In this document: one piece after another, positions 1 through 8,217 of the stretch
Layout of the letters: every line of letters begins with the position of its first letter
Numbering within the stretch: the stretch's first letter is position 1
NCBI RefSeq assembly: GCF_001007935.1
Contig: NZ_CP011451.1
Coordinates: 1,488,001 to 1,552,000 of the forward strand
From: Nitrosomonas communis
Lineage (GTDB): Bacteria; Pseudomonadota; Gammaproteobacteria; Burkholderiales; Nitrosomonadaceae
Reading direction: 5' to 3'
Length of the DNA: 64,000 nucleotides
The notes under the pieces: model-generated
Database searches by the model: none
The model's input: the letters and a program-made list of their open reading frames with translations, nothing else
Told to the model about the DNA's origin: nothing
Program-made: the position numbers and the translations under genes

Positions 1-870
1 TAACAGTAAAGAATTCTGCAGCCAGACACCTAAACAGATTGTCCCTGCCCTAGCAGACAAAGCTATTTATCTGGCGTCAGAAAGCAGTTTCTACCGCATT
101 TTACGTAATGCTGGCCAATTGCATCGCCGAGGCCGTACGGCCAATCCAGGCACGACAAAGAAACCGACAACCTATATGGCAGATGGACCCAATCAGGTGT
201 GGTCATGGGACATTACCTATCTGGCCAGTACGCTCAAAGGCGTATTCTTTTACCTGTATCTGTTCATGGATATCTATAGTCGTAAAATTGTAGGCTGGGA
301 AGTCTATGAGAATGAATCATCGGAACGAGCTGCTGATGTTTTGCGAAAAACCCGGTTGACTGAAGTATTACCCATCCACCAGAAGGTGGTATTACATTCA
401 GATAATGGCAGCCCGATGAAAGGGGCCACCATGCTGGTAACAATGCAGAAGCTGGGTGTTGTTCCATCATTCAGCCGCCCTTCGGTGAGTAACGATAATC
501 CGTATTCAGAGGCATTATTCAAAACTTTGAAATATACACCTGCTTATCCATCCAAACCTTTTGAAAGTCTTGACGAGGCACGCCAATGGGTGCTGCATTT
601 TGTTGACTGGTATAACCACTGTCATCGCCATGGCGGCATAAAATATGTGACACCAACACAGCGCCATCATGGTGATGATGTGACTCTTCTTGAACAGCGA
701 AAACGTCTCTATGAGGAAGCGAAAAAGAAGCATCCGGAACGTTGGTCAGGCGAAACCCGAAACTGGTCACACGAATCAACAGTCAGGCTTAATCCCGGTA
801 ATACGCAACCAAAAACCACGATGGAAAAGGTTGCTTAAATAATGTATTCAGGCGAAAAGTATGTTGACAC
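1..870 (+). mobile_element. IS3-family element, right part, cut by the window edge
   Basis: The element holds the orfB transposase and ends at about 870 with ATGTTGACAC. This terminus resembles the opposite terminus of two related remnants, at about 2545 and about 52545, read as an inverted repeat (TGTCAACATACTTTTCGCC versus TGTGTCAGGATACCTTTCGC). It abuts the serine-recombinase fragment that follows. The left part lies outside the window. Confidence 0.75.
2..838 (+). CDS. IS3-family transposase orfB (5'-truncated by window)
   Basis: This is the catalytic subunit of an IS3-family transposase, a DDE (rve-type) integrase that cuts and joins the ends of its own element. The frame is open from base 2, so the true start is upstream. 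The first catalytic Asp is in WSWDITYLAS. The second Asp is in VLHSDNG. The region SNDNPYSEALFKTLKY carries the Glu. The tail FVDWYNHCHRHGGI is typical of IS3 orfB. Bases 2-190 are closely matched on the minus strand at about 51600-51770, where a decayed copy of the same IS lies. Family assignment is firm; the subgroup is not determined. Confidence 0.88.
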   Translation, partial: NSKEFCSQTPKQIVPALADKAIYLASESSFYRILRNAGQLHRRGRTANPGTTKKPTTYMADGPNQVWSWDITYLASTLKGVFFYLYLFMDIYSRKIVGWEVYENESSERAADVLRKTRLTEVLPIHQKVVLHSDNGSPMKGATMLVTMQKLGVVPSFSRPSVSNDNPYSEALFKTLKYTPAYPSKPFESLDEARQWVLHFVDWYNHCHRHGGIKYVTPTQRHHGDDVTLLEQRKRLYEEAKKKHPERWSGETRNWSHESTVRLNPGNTQPKTTMEKVA

Positions 871-872
871 CT

Positions 873-1250
873 ACCGATACGCGTCTGCTCGGCCGGAAAC
901 AATTGTTCCCAAATGGCGTCAAGCCGCTTCATCGCTACCGTGACTTTGGCCTCATCCAAGGCCGGATCGAGCTTGATTGCCTGAGGTAGCACCTCCCCTA
1001 TCAATTTTGGTGAACGCAAGATTGCACGCAACTGGTCGAGCACCGCTGATTCCAGTTCTGCATCAGGCAGCCGCGGCAATCCCGATACTCCCGCATGTTC
1101 CTTGGCGTCGCGCTGTGGAATGTAATAACGATAGCGCCGTCCGTTTTTCTTAGTTGTGTGCCACGGTGATAAGGCTCGTCCGTCATTGCCAAACACAATA
1201 CCTTTAAGCAGATACGGTACCTTTGCTCGTGTATCGTTGCCACGCACGCG
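873..1250 (-). pseudogene. large serine recombinase fragment
   Basis: This internal piece of a resolvase/invertase-type recombinase is cut at both ends by IS sequence. The readable part begins RGNDTRAKVPYLLKGIVFG, the usual entry to the recombinase DNA-binding region. It runs through a KNGRRYRYYIPQ segment and ends at FPAEQTRI, where the IS3 terminus begins. The catalytic N-terminal Ser domain is absent, so the fragment cannot be active. It may mark a former integrative element in this region. Two short stretches near 14161-14251 and 17457-17532 read like recombinase C-termini and may belong to the same family. Confidence 0.7.
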
Positions 1251-1261
1251 TCCATTTGTAG

Positions 1262-1730
1262 CAAGGAAAGGTTTTGAACTGGCGCTTGTTAAATACCTTG
1301 GATACTGGCTCCCGTAACCAAGCTTTAGAAGCAGCCATTCAGGACTATGGTTGTCTGCACCGATCAGGACGTTCAGTTCACCAGCGAGGCATTTACTTCG
1401 ATATTAAAGTAGCATCATATCCAGATCAGTATGGATGGTAAGGTTGGCTACTATGATAATATTTTTGTTGAGCAATTATGGCGGGTAGTTAAGTACGAGC
1501 TTTCTTATATCAGATAATTCAATGAACTGAAGGAGGTAAGGCAGAATTTATTCATATGGTTTGAATGGTACAATCAAGAACGATTTCATCAAAGCCTTGA
1601 CAGCTTTACGCCTGATAAAGTCTACTATAATTCTCAAAGAATCAATCAGGTTGCCTGAATCTGTTTAGCTACACATGTCAGAGCTTAACTTTCTTTCAGG
1701 TTATCCAGTCAGTTATAGGGAGCCACTTCA
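1262..1730 (+). pseudogene. IS3-family orfB remnant (3' end of element)
   Basis: This degraded copy matches the last third of the intact IS3 element found at 10771-12035 and 61092-63700. It starts near the segment equivalent to SNTLDTDF and continues past the stop of orfB to the element terminus GAGCCACTTCA. Internal stops and indels are visible, for example a TGA-type break after the YFDIK-like region. The adjacent terminus lies 3 bases before the start of the next ORF. Confidence 0.8.
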
Positions 1731-1733
1731 ATT

Positions 1734-2120
1734 ATGGACTTAGAAGTAGGAAAGTTAGATGCGCTAAAATTTCTAACAAAGCACTATATTGATAATGTTT
1801 GGATATCTACCAGTGTACATTTAGTTACGCTCGGTTGGTTATTTTCTTCTGAGCAAATACACATGCTTATAAAGGAAGAGCTTTTTATACAAATTGGCTT
1901 GACATGTATTTTGTTAGTGCTTGAAAGCCTTCGTTGGTTTGTAAACCGGCCAATTTATCGTCGTATAAAATTTCTAGAAATGCATGTGGCAGAAAAAATC
2001 AGTATAGAGCTTGCGGATGCCTATACCATCAAACCCTATAGGTTTATATGTAATGAACTCTTGATCTGCTTGTTAACTCTTTTTTCAATAACCTTTATAT
2101 GGTTTTATCCATATTTATGA
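1734..2120 (+). CDS. hypothetical membrane protein
   Basis: The product is 128 residues. I do not recognise the family. Three hydrophobic stretches are visible: about residues 22-40 (VWISTSVHLVTLGWLFSS), 49-66 (LFIQIGLTCILLVLESLR) and 108-127 (ELLICLLTLFSITFIWFY). A basic loop, NRPIYRRIK, follows the second segment. The start is only 3 bases from the terminus of an IS3 remnant, so the original start or promoter may have been replaced, and the GGGAGCC at about 1718 would be a poor ribosome site contributed by the IS end. It is followed by a non-coding tail and another IS remnant. It could be a truncated larger protein. Confidence 0.5.
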   Translation: MDLEVGKLDALKFLTKHYIDNVWISTSVHLVTLGWLFSSEQIHMLIKEELFIQIGLTCILLVLESLRWFVNRPIYRRIKFLEMHVAEKISIELADAYTIKPYRFICNELLICLLTLFSITFIWFYPYL

Positions 2121-2282
2121 AACATGAATGCTGCGGTATGTGCCTTTTATGATAATCCTATTGATTCACATATATTAGCTGTTTAGGCGGTGGTAACAAC
2201 TGTCACTTATTATCAGAACCGAATCCAGCAGCCTATCATTTTGCGAAACAGATTTACTTATCACTACGCAATTCCTTCATCT

Positions 2283-2545
2283 TTAAAAGCATAGAAAGGG
2301 TGCGCTCAAATATCCCTCGGCAGTGATTTCCCTGTTCCTGTATTCTTTTCTCCATTTGTACAGCGTAAGATCAGATACGCCTGTTTCTTGACACAATTGT
2401 GGAGCAGATACTGCATTGGGTAGCATCCTCTTCTGGATGACTGATTCCTTCAATTCGTGCGAATAACTCTTTTGCTTCATGGCCTCTTGCTTTGCCCTTC
2501 AAGTTTTTAGGTTCCAGCTGCGGCGAAAGGTAACCTGACACATAG
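2283..2545 (-). pseudogene. IS3-family orfA remnant with element terminus
   Basis: The readable peptide MKQKSYSHELKESVIQK is followed by a helix-turn-helix typical of IS3 orfA (LCQETGVSDLTLYKWRKEY). It breaks off after about 55 residues into unrelated sequence. Upstream bases 2481-2545 match the left end of the decayed relative at 52440-52545, including GCGGCGAAAGGTA and TGACACATAGG. It is the same IS type as the copy at the window start, so one element may have been split, or this may be a separate insertion. Confidence 0.7.
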
Positions 2546-2610
2546 GGTGGTATACGAGGAGATTAAGCCAAGTAACCAGACGATAATCATAATAATCGCA
2601 ATAATTTCTA

Positions 2611-3466
2611 GGGTCTGTTGACGTTTTAAGATAAGTATTTCATAGGTAAAAACAAACTCGTAATATTGGGGTTCCCATACCACCAACAAAACGAGTTTGC
2701 GATGCCCCGAATGATGCTCAATGATGAGTACTGGTCGAAGCTGGAGAAGATTCTGCTTCAAGAATCGATTTATAACAAGCGCAATCTGCGCATGACGGTA
2801 GAAGGCATACTGTATCGAATGCGGGTTGGCTGTCCATGGCGCGATCTGCCCCGGGTGTTCGGCTGCTGGAATTCTATCTATAAAAGATTCAATGCATGGT
2901 CATTGAGCAGGAAATGGCTCAATATTTTCAAAGCATTGGCTGTTAATCCCGATTGGGAATGGAGATTTATGGATGGCAGTTATGTTAAAGCGCATCAACA
3001 TAGTGCGGGAGCAGCGAGTCAAGAATCGCAGGCTATCGGCAAAAGTCGTGCAGGCAATACCACCAAGATCCATTTAGCGGTTGATGGTTATAGCTTGCCA
3101 GTTGAGTTTGAAATCACCGGTGGAGAAGTCAATGACTGTTCTGCCGCACCTGATTTGATTGCCAGGTTGCCTGACGCAAAAACAATCGTTGCGGACAAGG
3201 GCTATGACAGCGAATGGTTACGGGAACAGATAACGAAGAAGGGAGCTCGGGCTGTGATACCGGGAAAGCGCAACTCGTTGAAGGGTAATGCAGATATGGA
3301 TTGGGGTTTATATAAATACCGGCATTTGGTGGAGAATGCTTTTGCCCGGCTAAAGCAGTATCGGGCAATAGCAACGCGATACGACAAACTGAAGCGAAAT
3401 TACGAGAGTATGGTAGCCATAGCGTGTGGATATCTGTGGCTACCTATGTGAAATGTCAACAGACCC
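2611..3466 (+). mobile_element. IS5-family (IS427-type) element, intact copy 1
   Basis: The element is 856 bp with terminal inverted repeats GGGTCTGTTGAC and GTCAACAGACCC. TA on both sides is consistent with a 2-bp TA target duplication, as expected for the IS427 group. An equal-length copy (856 bp) lies at 55686-56541, a decayed one at 45115-45967, and a short scrap at about 12290-12446. Confidence 0.9.
2702..3451 (+). CDS. IS5/IS427-type transposase
   Basis: This is a DDE transposase in one uninterrupted frame. I chose the ATG that gives MPRMMLNDEYW because it matches the usual N-terminus of the group; an upstream TTG at 2666 is in frame but unlikely. Landmarks in order are the N-terminal DUF4096-like region (GCPWRDLPRVFGCWNSIYKR), the first catalytic Asp in WRFMDGSYVKAHQH, the second in IVADKGYDSEW, and the Glu in HLVENAFARLKQYRAIATRYDK. 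IS427 elements often need frameshifting; this copy does not. It is nearly identical to the copy at 55.7 kb, so the family has moved recently. Confidence 0.9.
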   Translation: MPRMMLNDEYWSKLEKILLQESIYNKRNLRMTVEGILYRMRVGCPWRDLPRVFGCWNSIYKRFNAWSLSRKWLNIFKALAVNPDWEWRFMDGSYVKAHQHSAGAASQESQAIGKSRAGNTTKIHLAVDGYSLPVEFEITGGEVNDCSAAPDLIARLPDAKTIVADKGYDSEWLREQITKKGARAVIPGKRNSLKGNADMDWGLYKYRHLVENAFARLKQYRAIATRYDKLKRNYESMVAIACGYLWLPM

Positions 3467-3957
3467 TAGTAAAATGGAAAACTGAAAATCCTCAACCAGC
3501 TAAAATTTTTTCTAATAAACCAAGCCTAAAATGTAAAGTATGCGAGAAAGAATTGCTTGATCAAGAGGATAAAGGCGTTATCACGCTTTGGCATAGAATT
3601 CGCCATGATTACAACAAAGAACCACAGAAATTTGAGCATGTGTTTTGGACTTGTCGAGGTCGTTGCGACGATGTTCTTTCTCAGCACATCAGATCGCAAA
3701 CTACAAATCTCATAGATGGATGGGAAGATATTTCTGATGTCATGATGCCAACGATTTTTATTAAGTGGGTTATGAGTATAATGAATGAAAAACGGGATGG
3801 AGTCATTTATTCTGACGAGGATTTTAACAGCTTGAAAGAGTTCTTATTACAAGTTTTCCCATATATATCTAGGCATCTCACAACAAATGAAGACAAAAGG
3901 GTAAAATCGCTAATAATGATTCCTGCATCCTTGGGTGGAATGGGATATGATATATAA
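3424..3957 (+). CDS. hypothetical protein, 5' end replaced by IS427 terminus
   Basis: The frame gives up to 177 residues. The first 15 or so codons are IS427 terminal sequence, so the native N-terminus has been lost; the upstream flank of the IS has a stop in the matching frame. The native part begins near VKWKTENPQP. It contains a CKVC pair followed about 40 residues later by WTCRGRC, which looks like a zinc-ribbon-type arrangement, then a largely helical C-terminal half ending in GGMGYDI. I do not recognise the family. Whether it is expressed is doubtful, since translation would have to start inside the IS end. Confidence 0.45.
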   Translation: MWISVATYVKCQQTLVKWKTENPQPAKIFSNKPSLKCKVCEKELLDQEDKGVITLWHRIRHDYNKEPQKFEHVFWTCRGRCDDVLSQHIRSQTTNLIDGWEDISDVMMPTIFIKWVMSIMNEKRDGVIYSDEDFNSLKEFLLQVFPYISRHLTTNEDKRVKSLIMIPASLGGMGYDI

Positions 3958-4113
3958 ATTACGTTGCACTTGGACTTTCATGCTCTAGATACCTCACAAG
4001 CACCACAGAGGAATTATTTCAATTTGCCACAAAAATAACACAATAAAATAATATATGATTGATTTATCAGACATAACTGAAGGTTCAATTCCCGCCGCCC
4101 CGCCAATACCAAA

Positions 4114-4143
4114 AACCAACCCTTCATCCGGTTGGTTTTTTTT
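4114..4143 (+). terminator. rho-independent terminator in repeat R copy 1
   Basis: A perfect 8-bp stem AACCAACC/GGTTGGTT with an 8-nt loop is followed by a run of T. It lies just after the T-arm-like core, the position expected for the terminator of a tRNA or tmRNA gene. Confidence 0.8.
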
Positions 4144-4272
4144 ATGCCTACTCTCGCGTGTTTGCGCGGGCTCGTGCGGATTCTTGTGGACTTCGAGATT
4201 GCATAAATCCCGACAAATCTGCTCACTTTTTCTCTCTTTGCGCCATTATTCTCTCCTACCCTACCCGTCATG

Positions 4273-4432
4273 TATAACCTGATCAGCTAAGAATGATTCA
4301 AAAAATATTTTCATAGTCCCATTTAACACAAATAAGCGCTGTGCAAAATACTGAGTAAATAACAAAACTAAACCGTCGATATGCTCTTCAAATTCTATAC
4401 ATTCTGAATCATTTTTAATTGATTAAGCCATA
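4273..4432. repeat. TA-flanked MITE, family M1, inserted in repeat R
   Basis: This roughly 156-bp element sits between TA dinucleotides. Its imperfect terminal inverted repeats start TAACCTGATCAG at the left and end CTTAATCA-type at the right, and both continue into AATGATTCA. A close copy lies at 58388-58544, and diverged halves at 9899-10001 and 42166-42261. It carries no ORF. Comparison with uninterrupted repeat R copies shows the insertion point between CCCGTCATG and GATGCGAAGTCC. Confidence 0.8.
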
Positions 4433-4935
4433 GATGCGAAGTCCACAAGTGCATATTTTTTAGATTATGAGAATTAATGAATTACGCGCGGACTAATCAA
4501 GCGGTTTATTTGCAGCATTGGTAGGCGGAGGAAACCGTTGCATTGATAAGACGGGCGCTCATGGTAATCTTGCTACCAGACCATCACGACAATCACTGAG
4601 ACTGGAAATATAAATAGCGCAGAAATCTCAGTCAATCATTCGCTAGAAAATCGGCCTGCAAATATACAAGCTTCAGTTTCTCGAGTCATAGTCCGGGAGC
4701 CATGGCTCCAATTTAACGGCCTTGATAGAGTCAAGTCTTGCTCATTTACTCATTTACTCATTTACAATTAGGAAATCGGTTAGTATGCTTCTTTTTACGT
4801 ATAACCTAGGTAATCTAGGTTATACCACTACATCCAAGTTTAACCGCAATCCCACATCAGATTGTGAAAAGTAGATTTTATGGTCCTGATTTAAAATGCT
4901 ACCCCGCATAAATAAATTTATAGCAAGAGTTAATA

Positions 4936-5259
4936 ATGAATATCAAAGAATCCATCGAAACCAAACTTCAATCACTACAACCTGAGTTTCTGGAAGTTAT
5001 CAATGAAAGTCACAAGCATAATGTGCCTAAAGGATCTGAATCACATTTTAAAGTGATTATCGTTTCCGAGGAATTTCAGGGAAAAATGCTTTTAGCTCGC
5101 CATCAAATGGTTAATAAAATCCTAGCAGATGAACTTGCTCATTCTATACATGCGCTTACTTTGAATACAATGACTAGTAAAGAGTGGTCTGATAAAGGTG
5201 GTGAAACAAATAATTCTCCCCCATGCCTTGGAGGTTCATCCCGTAAACAAGTTTATTGA
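4936..5259 (+). CDS. bolA: BolA-family protein
   Basis: BolA-type proteins bind monothiol glutaredoxins and [2Fe-2S] clusters, and in some bacteria influence stress morphology. The 107-residue product has the family core: SHFKVIIVSEEFQGKMLLARHQMVNK at about residues 35-60, containing the conserved SHF and F.GK.LL.RH..VN pattern. HSIHALTLNTMTSKEW at about 76-91 is the usual end of the domain. The last 16 or so residues (GGETNNSPPCLGGSSRKQVY) are not typical and may be a replaced or drifted C-terminus. It stands alone between two direct copies of repeat R, with no operon partner. A bolA/ibaG subdivision is not attempted. Confidence 0.88.
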   Translation: MNIKESIETKLQSLQPEFLEVINESHKHNVPKGSESHFKVIIVSEEFQGKMLLARHQMVNKILADELAHSIHALTLNTMTSKEWSDKGGETNNSPPCLGGSSRKQVY

Positions 5260-5446
5260 GTTACAAAGTACCACACAGAGCGAAGGGCTTTTGGGTTTTA
5301 TATCGAAGAAATGCCGAGAATCACATCCATGTTTCCGATGCGGGGAAGCGAATAATGCGCTATCAATATGATGAGAATAATCATAGGCACTTGCAGTATA
5401 ACTAATATTCTTCAGCAAAAATTCTATGTGAACAGCACCTGATTAT

Positions 5447-5650
5447 CGGGTCCGATTCCAACACCAATACCTTGAAACCTCAAATCAGCTCACTTTTTCT
5501 CTCTTTGCACCATTATTCTCTCCGCCCCTACCCGTCTTGCAACTGCAAAGCCCACAAGTTTGTATTTTTTTACGATAAATATCAATGAATTACGCGCAGA
5601 CTAATCAAGTGGCTTACTTTCAGCATTGGTAGGCGGAGGAAACAGCTTAC
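5447..5650 (+). repeat. dispersed repeat R, copy 2
   Basis: It carries the shared blocks CTCACTTTTTCTCTCTTTGC, CCCTACCCGTCTTGCAA, ATGAATTACGCGCAGACTAA and GCATTGGTAGGCGGAGGAAA. The T-arm-like core is decayed (GGTCCGATTCC) and the terminator hairpin is missing. It has the same orientation as copy 1 and lies on the other side of bolA. Confidence 0.75.
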
Positions 5651-5680
5651 TTATAGAAAATAGATGTTGCTAATAAATTA

Positions 5681-5851
5681 ACGTAAGTTCGACATAAGAA
5701 AAGCGGCAAAAGGAACCTGGATTCCTCCTTATGATAAAGAGATCTAGAAAAAGAGTTTCATCATTATTCGCGAGAAGAAACCCTCGCTTAATATCAGGCT
5801 CCCTCAAGCTCTTCCAATCGTGATGTGATGATTCTTATGTCGAACTCACGT
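5681..5851. mobile_element. IS982-derived internally deleted mini-element
   Basis: This 171-bp element keeps both ends of the IS982-type element at 17545-18543 (ACGTAAGTTCGACATAAG at the left, CTTATGTCGAACTCACGT at the right). Only the first 80 or so and the last 90 or so bases remain, so the transposase is deleted. It could be moved in trans by a functional transposase. It lies about 115 bp upstream of the cold-shock gene and could affect that gene's promoter. Confidence 0.8.
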
Positions 5852-5966
5852 TAGCTTACTACGTGCTTACACGTATTTTTTTTACCAACTTTTCTCGGTA
5901 TCCTAACAACACATCAGTTATGAATACTGATCACTATATGATTCAATTAATTATTAAGGAAATAAA

Positions 5967-6170
5967 ATGGCAATAGGTACAGTTAAATGGTTCAATGATG
6001 CTAAGGGTTACGGCTTTATTACTCCAGATGATGGTGGAGAGGATTTGTTTGCACACTTTTCCGCTATTAATAGTAACGGCTTCAAGTCTCTGAAAGAGGC
6101 TGAACGTGTCACTTTCGAAGTGGCTACCGGACCTAAAGGTAAACAAGCAGCTAATATCAGGTCATTATAA
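5967..6170 (+). CDS. csp: cold-shock protein (CspA family)
   Basis: This single-stranded nucleic-acid-binding OB-fold protein acts as an RNA chaperone. Its 67 residues match the family's usual length. RNP1 (KGYGFI, residues 13-18) and RNP2 (DLFAHF, residues 26-31) are intact, and the start [11 protein letters not shown] is standard. AAGGAAATAAA just before the ATG is a good ribosome-binding site. Upstream is an AT-rich leader of more than 100 bases beginning right after an IS982 mini-element. Long leaders are common for cold-regulated csp genes, but I cannot show thermoregulation from sequence. The gene is monocistronic. Confidence 0.95.
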   Translation: MAIGTVKWFNDAKGYGFITPDDGGEDLFAHFSAINSNGFKSLKEAERVTFEVATGPKGKQAANIRSL

Positions 6171-6365
6171 AATTGATCTGGAAAACAAAGAACCTCGGAC
6201 TATTCGTGGATTAACGACTTGATAAGCAATAATTATCATTAGTTAATCCTGACAAATCTCTCGTCATCTTTTTTTGACATCAATATATCCAATGGATATA
6301 GCTAAGCTTCAACAAATAACAATAATCAATAATATAATGAATGCGAAATCATAGTTAAATTCTGG

Positions 6366-6515
6366 ATGGCAGACCAAAAACAACTCAAAGAAGCCCGGTC
6401 AAAAGCCGGGCTTGCCACAAAACAGGCGGCCACACTGATAGATGTACAAGAGATAACGTGGCAGAGATGGGAAGAGCAGACCAGTCGAAAAATTGAAATA
6501 CCATTCTATTGTTGA
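6366..6515 (+). CDS. short XRE/HTH-like protein
   Basis: This 49-codon ORF begins MADQKQLKEARSKAGL and continues through KQAATLIDVQEITWQRWEEQ. It resembles the first two to three helices of short phage- and plasmid-type XRE DNA-binding proteins (pattern LKEAR.KAGL..KQAA.L..V....WQRWE). The C-terminus stops early after KIEIPFYC, so it may be truncated. It lies 55 bases upstream of rtcB in the same direction. A regulatory link to rtcB is possible but only inferred from proximity. Confidence 0.5.
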   Translation: MADQKQLKEARSKAGLATKQAATLIDVQEITWQRWEEQTSRKIEIPFYC

Positions 6516-6570
6516 GAATTATTTTTGCTGAAAATTGGTCAACATTCTAAATTTAAACTGGTGAAAAAGA

Positions 6571-7773
6571 ATGACCATAAAGAAAATATTAGGTAATGGT
6601 GCGCCTGTAAAAATATGGACTGATGAAGTTGATCAATCCACATTAGATCAACTATGCGATCTGTCAGAACTTCCATTCATCCATAAACATGTTGCTGTAA
6701 TGCCTGATGTGCATGCTGGTATTGGATCGGTTATTCCGACCAAAGGAGCAATCATCCCGGCTGCTGTGGGTGTGGATATTGGTTGTGGAATGATGGCAGT
6801 TAAAACATCGTTAAAAGCTTCAATGCTGCCTGATAACCTTTATGAATTGCGTTCAGAGATTGAGAAAAGAATACCTCATGGAAGAACCAGTAACGGAGGG
6901 AGTGGGGACAGGGGAGCATGGAGTAATCCAATTGATCGTATTGCCTATTATTGGAATATGTTTCTTTCTGATGAATATGAAGAAATCATTACTAAACATC
7001 CTAAAGCCAAAGGATATAACACTATTAACCACTTGGGTACCCTTGGCACCGGGAAGCACTTTATTGAAATATGCATAGATGAATCCGATTATGTTTGGGC
7101 AATGCTTCACTCGGGCTCAAGGGGAGTTGGCAACAGAATAGGCTCTTATTTTATTGAGAAAGCCAAGGAAGAAATGGAGCGCTATTTTATCCTGAATAAT
7201 CTGCCTAACGAAAATTTAGCCTACCTCGTGGAACATACCGAAATATACGATGATTATGTTAATGCTGTGTCATGGGCACAGGAGTTTGCTGAACTTAACA
7301 GGCAGCTCATGATGGATATTGTGTTGCAGTGTATGAGTGAATTTCTTCCATCATTTACCATTACCGATAAAGCCATAAACTGCCATCACAATTATGTTGC
7401 CAGAGAACACCACTTCGGGACAAACGTGCTTGTCACCCGTAAGGGCGCAATCAGGGCAAGGAAAGGTGATTTAGGCATTATCCCGGGCAGTATGGGGGCA
7501 AAATCATATATTGTCGAAGGGCTTGGCAATGATGAGTCATTTCATTCATGCTCTCATGGTGCCGGAAGAAGGTTGGGTAGAAATGAGGCAAAAATGATTT
7601 ACACCATTGCTGATTTGGCAGAGCAGACTAAAGGTATTGAGTGCCCTAAAGATGAATCAAGAATTGATGAGATTCCAGCTGCTTACAAAGATATTGATCA
7701 AGTCATGGGAAACCAAAATGATCTGGTGAAGATCAAGCATACCTTGAAGCAGGTATTAAATGTTAAGGGTTGA
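6571..7773 (+). CDS. rtcB: RNA-splicing ligase RtcB
   Basis: RtcB joins RNA 2',3'-cyclic phosphate or 3'-phosphate ends to 5'-OH ends, using GTP and Mn2+, in RNA repair in the cytoplasm. The 400-residue length suits the bacterial family. The metal-site segment VGVDIGCGMMAVKT carries Cys72. HGRT (103-106), GKHFIEI (161-167), LHSGSRGVGNR (179-189) and CHHNYVAREHHFG (271-283) supply metal and GTP contacts. CSHGAGRRLGR contains His329, the residue expected to be guanylylated. The loop after MPDVHAG is about four residues shorter than in the classic LGKGSTIGSVIPT form. No archease or rtcA neighbour is present. A short HTH-like ORF precedes it. Confidence 0.95.
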   Translation: MTIKKILGNGAPVKIWTDEVDQSTLDQLCDLSELPFIHKHVAVMPDVHAGIGSVIPTKGAIIPAAVGVDIGCGMMAVKTSLKASMLPDNLYELRSEIEKRIPHGRTSNGGSGDRGAWSNPIDRIAYYWNMFLSDEYEEIITKHPKAKGYNTINHLGTLGTGKHFIEICIDESDYVWAMLHSGSRGVGNRIGSYFIEKAKEEMERYFILNNLPNENLAYLVEHTEIYDDYVNAVSWAQEFAELNRQLMMDIVLQCMSEFLPSFTITDKAINCHHNYVAREHHFGTNVLVTRKGAIRARKGDLGIIPGSMGAKSYIVEGLGNDESFHSCSHGAGRRLGRNEAKMIYTIADLAEQTKGIECPKDESRIDEIPAAYKDIDQVMGNQNDLVKIKHTLKQVLNVKG

Positions 7774-8007
7774 CGATTAATATTTGAATCGAAAAAATTC
7801 ACCGGAAGTGAACATAACATTAAGTTGATTACTTTGTTCACTAGCGCACAGAAATACAGTCATGTCAGTATTACAATACTTTTAACTATACGTAAATGAG
7901 TACGTGTAGCTTTCCACGCGAACCAATCCTGGTGCATTTTATGGATGTTCGATGAGATCAGCATTAAGCAGTAGCAACTTAATTCAAACTTAAAAAGGAG
8001 CTGCAAG

Positions 8008-8217
8008 ATGAACTGGGATCAAGTAGAAGGTAACTGGAAACAATTCATAGGTAAAGTCAAGGAACAATGGGGTGAACTCACTGACGATGAGTGCGACAAG
8101 ATTGCTGGGAAACGTGATCAGTTGGTTGGCAATATTCAGAAAAAATATGGAATCAGTAAGGAAGAAGCAGAAAAGCAGGTTGGCGAGTGGGAAAGAAGAA
8201 ACCTTAAAGATTATTAA
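8008..8217 (+). CDS. CsbD-family stress protein
   Basis: This is a small hydrophilic protein of 69 residues, typical of the CsbD (YjbJ-like) family, induced by general or osmotic stress in several bacteria; its molecular role is not known. The start MNWDQVEGNWKQFIGKVKEQ and the tail VGNIQKKYGISKEEAEKQV match the family pattern well. AAAAAGGAGCTGC before the ATG is a strong ribosome-binding site. It is monocistronic. Confidence 0.93.
   Translation: MNWDQVEGNWKQFIGKVKEQWGELTDDECDKIAGKRDQLVGNIQKKYGISKEEAEKQVGEWERRNLKDY

Larger units (their letters stand above)
4082..4590 (+). repeat. dispersed repeat R, copy 1 (with MITE inside)
   Basis: The copy begins with a tRNA/tmRNA T-arm-like core, GGTTCAATTCCCGCC, followed by a terminator hairpin. 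About 130 bp of conserved sequence follow (CTCACTTTTTCTCTCTTTGC, ATTATTCTCTCC, CTACCCGTC). After the inserted MITE come GAAGTCCACAAG, ATGAATTACGCGCGGACTAA and GCATTGGTAGGCGGAGGAAA. Copies lie at 5447-5650, 24996-25370 and 26600-26850, all in the same orientation. No convincing ORF is conserved among copies. Copies 1 and 2 bracket bolA. Confidence 0.8.

Noticed and set aside
4014..4271. An ORF-like frame across repeat R on the minus strand (MTGRVGENNGAKREK...)
   Set aside because: The frame is not conserved among the repeat copies (different stops and indels), and it crosses the T-arm core and the terminator hairpin, so it is not treated as a gene.
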